A DNA stretch of 64,000 nucleotides from contig CANUEZ040000165.1 of assembly GCA_948099385.1 (NCBI GenBank), forward strand, positions 8,154,001-8,218,000. Reading direction: 5' to 3'. Under the pieces are notes generated by a model. It ran no database searches. It was not told where the DNA came from and saw only the letters and a program-made list of their open reading frames with translations. Positions within the stretch are counted from its first letter, which is position 1. Every line of letters starts with the position of its first letter. Made by a program: the position numbers and the translations under genes. Shown here in pieces: positions 1 to 8,151 of this stretch. The DNA is from Fasciola hepatica. Lineage: Eukaryota; Platyhelminthes; Trematoda; Plagiorchiida; Fasciolidae.

Positions 1-938
1 TGACTCGCGCACATGTTACTCTCCTTGGTCCGTGTTTCAAGACGGGTCAGGTGGATAGTCTACCACTACACCACAGACTGCGGGCCCTTTCAAAGTGCAA
101 CAAACGCAACCGCCGACCGAACGACACCGAGCCATCACCTGGCCTGCATTCACAAGCAACAAGGCAACCAGACCCAGAGCCGCCGGCGCGACAGGCACGC
201 CCGCACGCACAACAAGCCGCCGTCTCCGACGTACCGCACAGAACCGAAGCAGTCGGCTATTACACCCGAAGCACGATAAATCGCACAACGGGCTACCTGC
301 CATCCCGACCTAGCAAGGACACAAGGACCCCACCAAGCCGGTTCAACCGCAACAGCCAGACAGCAACGTCGGTCGTGGTGAACACTCTGAGAAAGTGCAC
401 TGGCAAGCAGGTCCGTCAGTACCCGGGCGCACAACACCTGACGAGTGATTCGCGCATCCCCACCGAAGCGGGGACCTGCAGCTAAGCAGACCCGAGCACA
501 CAACCAATATGACCAAGCTCATGCCATACTCACCAGATGAATCCTCAGAGCTTGCAGTTCAACTCCACCTGTTTACCTCTGAACGGTTTCACGCACTGTT
601 TACTCTCTCTTCAAAGTACTTTTCAACGTTCCCTCACGGTACTTGTTCGCTATCGGACTTGTGCTAGTATTTAGCCTTGGATGGAGTTTACCACCCGCTT
701 TTGGCTGCATTCACAAACAATCCGACTCCAAGGTCTGCTCAGGAAGATACTGGCCAGTCTGAATCTCCACCCCCACGGGCCTTTCACCCTCATTGGGCCA
801 TGTCCGAGTAACCTTACTCATTATAGGACTTAGGGTGGAGCAGCATCTTCGCGAGCTAACCTGAACACCATATTGCCTAGGGGCCAAATGACCACAGGCT
901 TCGGTGCTGGGCTTTTCCCGGTTCACTCGCCGTTACTA

Positions 939-974
<36 letters not shown>

Positions 975-1017
975 GATATGCTTAATTTCAGCGGGTAATA
1001 ACGTCTGAACCGAGGTC
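1..1017 (-). rRNA. 28S rRNA gene, 5' portion (copy 1), runs off left edge
   Basis: This is the 5' part of a large-subunit rRNA gene read right to left. The 5' end is placed at 1017, where the minus strand reads GACCTCGG and then the conserved ITS2/28S junction block ending in the Pol I unit's usual GCTGAAATTAAGCATATC-like stretch near 975-995. The segment covers domain I and the D1-D2 variable region; the conserved block at 1-100 is again present at 13002-13111. It is nearly identical to the 28S copy 2 segments (scattered single-base differences such as c/t near 82), so the two units are closely related. Nothing interrupts this copy within the window. Confidence 0.95.
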
Positions 1018-1382
1018 AGGAAGACAGACCACGAGGGGTACCGTCGTTATATGAAAATAGCATCAGACACATGACCAAGTTCAGCATCAAACCAATGACA
1101 AAGTGACAATAACGGAACGTGCCTGGTATGGAATTATCCCAGAAATCATAAGTGTGCCGACTAGGGGATCGCCAAACACACTGACAACTGAGTACCAACC
1201 CGATTATTAAGCCACGATTCCGCCACTGCACCCGACCACGGCTTTCTGCCAAGACAAGGGTGCATCCGGATACATTAGGGAAACGCCATAGATCTGGCAC
1301 CTCACATGATTACTCATAGAGGAGATCACGCCAGCTGGCAAAACCCAAGCCACGACTTTTTGGGCGTCGTGATAGTTTATAT
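1018..1382 (-). other. ITS2 (internal transcribed spacer 2)
   Basis: Spacer between 5.8S and 28S. On the minus strand it opens with a conserved digenean hairpin region (TATCACGACGCCCAAAAAG near 1358-1378), followed by blocks typical of fasciolid ITS2, such as GGCGGAATCGTGGCTTAATA near 1205-1225. The match to Fasciolidae is from memory of published ITS2 sequences, so the family is likely and the genus open. Confidence 0.88.
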
Positions 1383-1540
1383 GCCGACCCTTGGACAGGC
1401 GTGGCCACAGGCCAACCCATGGCCGCAATATGCGTTCAAGATGTCGATGTTCAAAGCAGTATGCAGTTTGCATTAATTCACACAGTTGGCTGCGCTCTTC
1501 ATCGACACACGAGCCGAGTGATCCACCGTTCAGAGTTGTA
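1383..1540 (-). rRNA. 5.8S rRNA
   Basis: The minus strand begins with AACTCTGAACGGTGGATCAC (1518-1537) and continues through the conserved ATCGACATCTTGAACGCATA stretch to GGCCACGCCTGTCCAAGGG near 1391-1409. The length is about 158 nt, normal for a metazoan. End positions are good to a few bases. It is flanked by ITS1 and ITS2 in the standard order and transcribed with them in one Pol I precursor. Confidence 0.95.
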
Positions 1541-1963
1541 CGTATGGTCAAAGACCAGGTTATCAGTCCAACCCGGGATAGGCACCGCCGGGCGACGTAC
1601 GTGCAGTCCAGCCACAAGGACCGGGTTCATGCGAGGGCAATGGCAAAGAATGGCAAGCCATTCAGTACCGCTCTAACAGTGCAAATGTAGTAATGAAACA
1701 GTTCATAGGGCGGGAGCAGTGCCGTAGCCCAAATCTCCTCTTTAAGTCTAGCACTACCAATCGTGGCAGTACAACCCGTTCTCCTGGCTTGGACAAGCGC
1801 CCCGAGAGACGCAAGCATACCATCGGAGTATCATACAGGTAGGCACCCCATCAGTGTTCGGATATGCTGTGACCTCAATGAGCCAGGCATAGCCGTCCGC
1901 AAATTTTTATCACATGACATGACGGTCACACGTGTATCGCTTGTGTGAGAGTAGATTTTCAGG
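1541..1963 (-). other. ITS1 (internal transcribed spacer 1)
   Basis: About 423 bp between the 3' end of 18S (1964) and the 5' end of 5.8S. It contains no coding region. The spacer length is in the range seen in fasciolid flukes. Confidence 0.9.
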
Positions 1964-2021
<58 letters not shown>

Positions 2022-2662
2022 AATGATCAAATTCGGTCGTCTTCTCAGCACCGGTCGAGCGGCCGAAGCCACTACAATGGCACCAATCCGAGGACCTTGC
2101 TAAACCATTCAATCGGTAGTAGCGACGGGAGGTGTGTACAAATGGCAGGGACGTAATCAGCGCAAGCTTATGACTTGCACTTACCAGGAATTCCCCGTTC
2201 ACGGGGAACAATTGCAAGCCCCGATCCCAGTCACGACGGTTTTGATACAGTTTACCCAACCTGCTCAGGCCAGGATTCCAAACTCGCTGAAACCGTCATT
2301 GTAGCGCACGTGCGGCCCCGGACATCTAACGGCATCACAGACCTGTTATTGCTCAATTTCGTGCGACTAAATACCGCTTGTTCCTCTAAGAAGTAAGTAC
2401 CTGCGCCGCACCCGCCGGTCAACGTAACCACTACTCCACGAGGAGGCAATGGACAACGCAACCTGCACGAGCACAGAGGACAGGCATACTATTTAGCAGG
2501 CCAGAGTCTCGTTCGTTATCGGAATTAACCAGACAAATCGCTCCACCAACTAAGAACGGCCATGCACCACCAACCACCGAATCAAGAAAGAGCTATCAAT
2601 CTGTCAATCCTCACAGTGTCCGGGCCGGGTGAGTTTTCCCGTGTTGAGTCGAACTAAGCCGC

Positions 2663-2711
<49 letters not shown>

Positions 2712-3952
2712 TTTGCAACCATACTTCCCCCGGAGCCCAAAGACTGAAGGGTTTCCCGGGGACCGCCCGTGGGGACACATAAAGAACCACCACGGATCGT
2801 CAGTTGGCATCGTTTATGGTCAGAACTAGGACGGTATCTGATCGTCTTCGAACCTCTGACTTTCGCTCAAGATCAATGAAAACATCCTTGGCAAATGCTT
2901 TCGCTGTAGTTTGTCTGGCGGCGATCCAATAACTTCACCTCTAACACCGCCATACAAATGCCCCCGTCTGTCCCTCTTAACCATTACTTCGGATCCGAAA
3001 ACCAACAAAATAGAACCGAAGTCCTATTCCATTATTCCATGCAAGAATTTTCAGGCACAAAGGCCTGCTTTGAGCACTCAAATTTGTTCAAAGTAAACGT
3101 GCTGTCCGCGTCCGACACCCGATTAAAGGCACCAAGAAGCATGCCAACAGACTAGCAGGCAAGCCCACCAGTCACGCTTACACCTGTAAACAGACACAGC
3201 AGAAAGGAAGCACAACCACGAGGCCGACTCGCAAGCTCAATCCGGCAGTAACCAGGCCAGACCCACGAGCGACGGCATGTAGCCATGCGACCCAGATCCA
3301 ACTACGAGCTTTTTAACTGCAACAACTTTAATATACGCTTCTGGAGCTGGAGTTACCGCGGCTGCTGGCACCAGACTTGCCCTCCAGTTGATCCTCGTCA
3401 ACGGATTTAAATTGTACTCATTCGAATTACGGAGCCTCTAGTGAGTCCCGTATCCGGATTTTTCGTCACTACCTCCCCGTGCCGGGATTGGGTAATTTGC
3501 GTGCCTGCTGCCTTCCTTGGAAGTGGTAGCCGTTTCTCAGGCTCCCTCTCCGGAATCGAACCCTGATTCCCCGTTACCCGTTAGCACCATGGTAGGCAGG
3601 TCACCTACCATCGAAAATTGATAGGGCAGACATTTGAAAGATCCGTCGCCGACACAAGGCCGACTGCGATCAGTGAAGTTATCCAGAGTCATCACAGAAT
3701 GCAACAGGGACGACCGAAGCCGCCCCCGGTTGGTTCTGTTCTAATAAATCCACCCGTTCCCTCGCGGGTCAGGGCATAGTGGCATGTATTAGCTCTAGAA
3801 TTACCACAGTTATCCATTTAGTATGTACGATCCAAGGAACCATAGCTGATTTAATGAGCCATTCGCGGTTTCACCGTTTAAAGGTATGTACTTAGACATG
3901 CATGGCTTAATCTCTGAGACAAGCATATGACTACTGGCAGGATCAACCAGAT
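1964..3952 (-). rRNA. 18S rRNA, complete
   Basis: The 5' end is set by CTGGTTGATCCTGCCAG on the minus strand (3934-3950) and the 3' end by GGTGAACCTGCGGAAGGATC followed by ATTA (1964-1988). The length is about 1,989 nt, as expected for digeneans. Universal landmarks are visible, including the region of the 1492R primer site (1985-2010) and the mid-gene block near 3340-3370. Several antisense or sense reading frames in this interval are chance shadows of the RNA gene. Confidence 0.97.
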
Positions 3953-4544
3953 TATTCACAGTCCTCAACCCGTTCAGCCGAAGCCGTCGGGGCACAGGAT
4001 CAAAATCAACAAGCTAGCCGCTGGACCGTGTCGCGGTTTCACGGAGCGTTAGCTTCACACGCGCACCACCACATGTTTTCACAGGAAGAGACGTTGCCCC
4101 GGGCGTCACATTCCCATTCATACAGCAGTTTTCTGCTAGCGAATATCGATCATGCACCACCAAAGCAACCTGCACCTGGTCTCCCGGCTTACAGGACAAG
4201 CCAATCGGATTATTCAGCTCGAGAGAGGCACGCCACACTCAAGAAGGGATTACCAGCCCCGAGGAACCAGCCCTCCGCTAAGGAGCGAGCAGCCATCCCA
4301 TTACATATGCGAGGAAATTCACCCCACACCCAGTTACGAGCAACCGCGGCAGGGGCACGCCACCAAGGCGATATCCACCGGCACACGGAAACAGACGATC
4401 GCCGCACCAACCCAAGCCGTGGCCCAGGGTAGTTCAGTAAGAACACGGCAACATAGCAAGCTTCAGGATTGTCACCATCGAGCACGCAGGCCAGGGGCAT
4501 CTATGCTACAATTAGGCCAAGCGACTGGGTGTGACCGGTGGGCG

Positions 4545-4580
4545 TCACCCCACATATACCATGCAAAACTAGATGAGTTA
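4545..4580. promoter_or_regulatory. IGS box, instance 1 (caccccacatatac/catgcaaaactagatgag)
   Basis: First instance of a short box recurring four times in the spacer: a run of C flanked by cacatata or ctatata, followed by catgcaaaactagatgag. It is the instance closest to 18S. Repeated boxes at repeat-block boundaries in a Pol I spacer can be spacer promoters or terminators; the function here is inferred. Confidence 0.45.
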
Positions 4581-4639
4581 CAAACTGGATGATAAAAAAT
4601 AACACTGAGATGAACTTTGAAAAACATTTGTGGACCTTT

Positions 4640-5205
4640 AGGCTCTATATAGACCAACGGGTCCATATAGAGTCAAATATATATGCGCATCATAGCCTAT
4701 ATGCACCATGCAGGCCCATACCTATAGCCTATATGGACTCTCTATGCAAGCCTATAGGCTCCTATGCTGGCCTATATGCGCTGTATAGGCCAAAGCCTAT
4801 AGCCTATATAGACTCCATATGCAAGCATATATGTTACATATGCGGCCTATAACAACTCCATATAGACGGGTAAGCGGCGGTGGTAACCATGACTCTCTTA
4901 CGGACCCGTATGCTGGCCTATAGGCCCATATACCAGCCTATATGCATCGTATAGGCCCATACCTATAACCTATATAGACCACCTATGCAAACCCATGGGC
5001 TCGTATGCCGGCCCACAAGCCCATATGCCAGCCCATATGCACCATATAGACCCATACCTATAGCCTACATAGACTCCCCATGCAAGCCTATATACTATAT
5101 ACACGGCCTATGGTAACTCCATATAGACGGGTAAACGGCGGTAGTAACTCGGACTCGCCGAGGAGAGAGGGTACTCCCTATATAACATACAGAACTAGAT
5201 GAGGG
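4640..5205. repeat. IGS repeat block of CCTATA-type motifs
   Basis: A dense array of degenerate short motifs (variants of gcctatatg, ggcctatagg, tgcaagcctata) arranged in longer units. Units end in a shared module reading about ctccatatagacgggtaa and cggcggtggtaac, present near 4856-4890 and 5118-5150. A rearranged version recurs at 21131-21569, which helps identify that fragment as spacer. Confidence 0.85.
5166..5205. promoter_or_regulatory. IGS box, instance 2
   Basis: Reads gggtactccctatataac, then cagaactagatgag, at the edge of the CCTATA-type repeat block. The same box forms the right end of the displaced spacer fragment at about 21545-21569. Confidence 0.45.
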
Positions 5206-5464
5206 TCTCAGAATGGCTGCAATAAATAGGTTTGTTTGCTATAACTTTTTCAAAAATTAATTTTTCCCGATTATTTTCTCTTGTGCAGTTGTACAAATGT
5301 GTGCTGTATAAACCATTGTAATATCTCCCACTTAGCCATAAATTTCTTCGGACGAATTTCGAAAAAACTGAAACAAAAAGCTGAAAGTAGGGTGAGTTAC
5401 CCCGCCGATGACCCGAGTACCAAAAAATCGCGGCTACATGGCCGACGGTGCAATACAGAACACA

Positions 5465-5686
5465 CGCACGGCCTATGCTGGCATGTAGGCTCCTATGCTA
5501 CACTATAGGCGCCTATGCACGCCTATATACGGCCCGTACGCACGGCCTTTGCTGGCATATAGGCTCCTATGCTACACTATAGGAGCCTATGCACGCCTAT
5601 ATACGGCCCGTACGCACGGCCTATGCTGGCATATAGGCTCCTATGCTACACTATAGGCGCCTATGCACGCCTATATACGGCCCTTA
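5465..5686. repeat. Three tandem 74-bp spacer repeats
   Basis: Units start at 5465, 5539 and 5613 with cgcacggcc and run through gctggcat, taggctcctatgctacacta, tagg and cacgcctatatacggccc. The spacing is 74 bp each time. Differences between units are few. Such arrays are common in rDNA spacers and may act as enhancers or merely expand by unequal exchange. Confidence 0.9.
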
Positions 5687-5732
5687 CGGACTCGTATGGA
5701 CGGGTCAACGGCGTTGGTAGCGTTGACTTGCC

Positions 5733-5785
5733 CGAGGAGTGAGAGTACCCCCTATATTTCATGCAAAACAATATGAGCTTCTCAA
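5733..5785. promoter_or_regulatory. IGS box, instance 3
   Basis: Reads gagtaccccctatatttc, then atgcaaaacaatatgag, immediately after the 74-bp tandem array. It pairs as an inverted repeat with instance 4 about 80 bp away. Confidence 0.45.
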
Positions 5786-5857
5786 ATTTACGCGTAAAAT
5801 ACGTGGTGAGTCATTAGCTGTAATAACTGGACTCGCCTCCTGTGTTATTTGCTCGAT

Positions 5858-5900
5858 CTGAGAAAATCATCTAGTTTTGCATGATATATAGGGGGTACAC
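5858..5900. promoter_or_regulatory. IGS box, instance 4 (inverted)
   Basis: Reads atcatctagttttgcatga followed by tatatagggggtac, the reverse complement of the other boxes. With instance 3 it could form a hairpin of about 30 bp per arm with a loop of about 80 bases. Confidence 0.45.
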
Positions 5901-6164
5901 CTTGTCCAAGCATGGTCACTGCCCCCTCCGTGCGCCTATGTTCCACATATATACGTGGTTTATTGTCGGGCGGCCGCGGCCAATTGGCCGCGGTAAACGC
6001 TGCGCACGGCTCGGATACACCCACCCACTCCCCTAAATTGAGAAATAGGGCACGCGAGCGAACAACGAGTTTTAGGGACGCGGCGCGGAGCGGCGCGGCG
6101 CAAAGTCCATTTTTGGTGGTGAATTAGCCACTCATCTAGGTTTTACACAGAAATAAAAAATCAT

Positions 6165-6365
6165 CTATATGTATAGATCCACGTATACGTATAGATATAC
6201 ACACGTCAGCACATATACACACATACACCTGTATATACTTAGACGTGGACGTTTATACATGCATTCGTACATATACGAATACACATACACGCACGTATAT
6301 ATATACACAAACATACACATGTACATATATGAACACACGCGTACACCCACGCATATACAACAAAC
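6165..6365. repeat. Alternating purine-pyrimidine CA/TA-rich tract
   Basis: About 200 bp of interspersed ta/ca/tg dinucleotides (acacatacac, tatatatac and similar) within the spacer. Apparent open frames here are composition artefacts. It lies upstream of the other spacer repeats relative to rDNA transcription. Confidence 0.75.
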
Positions 6366-6749
6366 CACCGCAGGGTATTACCATATATATCGAAGTTCAA
6401 GCACGTTGCCTATGGAGCAGGGCTGAAGTCAGATCAACAAATGCATAGCATACACAAAGCAAAGGGAGCACACAAGTCAGTCAAGCACTCGCACGTAAAT
6501 GGACGCAGACAAATGTCTATGAGCCCAAAAGCATGTAGGCAGACGGGCCCCATGTTCACTACCCAACGATGGATTGATGTATACACAGAAGTATACACTT
6601 GTATGCACATATATGAGCGCGCCCGCGGGGCCTATTCGGCCCCTAATGAATGAGGGTCGTGCCCTCAAATCATTACGTCAAGTAGGGATAGGACTCAGTG
6701 TCTCGCAGTGTGATAGCTGCTCTTACACTTACGTCTCTCCGACAAAACA

Positions 6750-7153
6750 TTAGGTCGTCTACAAACGATGTATTGCCTTCACGCTCATTCCACATTTGGA
6801 TATTGTGTCGACCTCCATACCTTGAAGTCCATAGTACAGTTTCGGTCATATCGCTCTGGCATTACACCAGACCCACCGGACCTAGCCAGGCACATAGCCT
6901 GAACCAAGCACCGGCAGGAATACGTAGGCTTGCCTAGCCACGTGTCAGGCACTGAATATACCGTTGCATATCTGGACGGGATTCAGACTTAGAGGCCTTC
7001 AGTCCTAATCCCTCAGATGGTAGCTTCGAACCATTGACCTTTCGACCAGGCACATATACCAAATGTCTGAACCTGCGGTTCCTCTCGTACTAAACAGGAT
7101 AACCATAGCAACGGCCAGTTTGTACTTCACTGTTTCAATGTACTCATTAGTAA

Positions 7154-7190
<37 letters not shown>

Positions 7191-7306
7191 ATCACGTTCC
7201 CTATTAGTGGGTGAACAATCCAACGCTTGGTGAATTCTGCGTCACAACGCTAGGGAGAGCCGACATCGAAGGATCAAAAAGCGACGTCGCTATGAATGCT
7301 TGGCCA

Positions 7307-7352
<46 letters not shown>

Positions 7353-7807
7353 TCAAACTCTGAATATCGGATTCAAAAGGATCGATAGGTCACGCTTTAA
7401 CGGTCTGTATTCGTACTGAAAATCAAAATCAAGTAAGCTTTTGCCCTTTTACTCCACGCCAGGTTTCCGTCCTGGCTGAGCTCACCTTGGGACACCTGCG
7501 TTACCATTTGACAGATGTACCGTCCCAGTCAAACTCCCTGCCTAACATTGTCTTCAGAACGGGTCGCATATCACAATCAGACTCAAACGCCGCTGCCGAG
7601 ACCACGACTACTCTGACATGACCAAGATACCAACCCCCGCAGCATACGCCACGGACGCCAGCACGTGCTTAGAACCAAAATCGATTTCCCGTTTTACTGA
7701 ATAAGCAAAGAAACAATGACGGTGGTGGTATTTCACTGTCGACAAGCCCCGAAGGACCGGTCTCCCACTTATTCTACACCCGTCATATCTCCTCACAAAG
7801 TCGGACC

Positions 7808-7842
<35 letters not shown>

Positions 7843-7900
7843 ATTCTGCCAAGCCCGTTCTCTTGGCTGTGGTTTCGCTAGATAGCAGATAGGGACAGTA

Positions 7901-7957
<57 letters not shown>
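6750..7957 (-). rRNA. 28S rRNA copy 2, 3' segment (downstream of R2)
   Basis: Highly conserved 28S 3' sequence on the minus strand, including the sarcin-ricin region (AGTACGAGAGGAACCGCAGG near 7071-7092). The right boundary is the R2 junction, where the minus strand reads TAGCCAAATGCCTCGTCATC (7938-7957), the canonical R2 downstream flank. The 3' end is approximate; GTTTGTAGACGAC near 6753-6765 is my best guess for the mature terminus. The gene is split from its upstream parts by R2 and by a LINE, so it is unlikely to give functional rRNA. Confidence 0.93.
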
Positions 7958-8151
7958 AAAACATATATTTTTTGTCAAACATAGGTCAAATAAAGCGGTT
8001 TTGACATTGCGTTTGATAAGCGCTGTACACAGTACAGTAATTTTGTCACCAAATCGGAATTTATTTGTGCGCTCGCGGAATGGTTGTGCGAGTCAGTGGA
8101 AAAGTGCAAAAGTGTGAACATGGAAGTGTTGGGATGAGTTGGGATGTTGTG

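Larger units (their letters stand above)
3953..6749 (-). other. rDNA intergenic spacer with external transcribed spacer
   Basis: Spacer between the 3' end of 28S copy 2 (about 6750-6765) and the 5' end of 18S. The 18S-proximal part (about 3953-4540) is unique sequence and probably the 5' external transcribed spacer. Further upstream are blocks of short repeats rich in cctatagg/tatatg motifs, three 74-bp tandem repeats, a recurring short box in both orientations, and a CA/TA-rich tract, listed separately. The Pol I promoter must lie here, but I cannot place it from sequence alone. Confidence 0.85.

Noticed and set aside
13..503. Overlapping reading frames of 70-144 codons on both strands
   Set aside because: They lie within the 28S gene and recur identically at 19971-20402; they are shadows of rRNA.
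4640..5690. CRISPR-like array in the repeat region
   Set aside because: The genome is eukaryotic and the repeats are rDNA spacer subrepeats without unique spacers.
6165..6448. Tyr/Thr-rich open frames on both strands
   Set aside because: Products of a CA/TA-rich tract in the rDNA spacer; no codon bias or domain.
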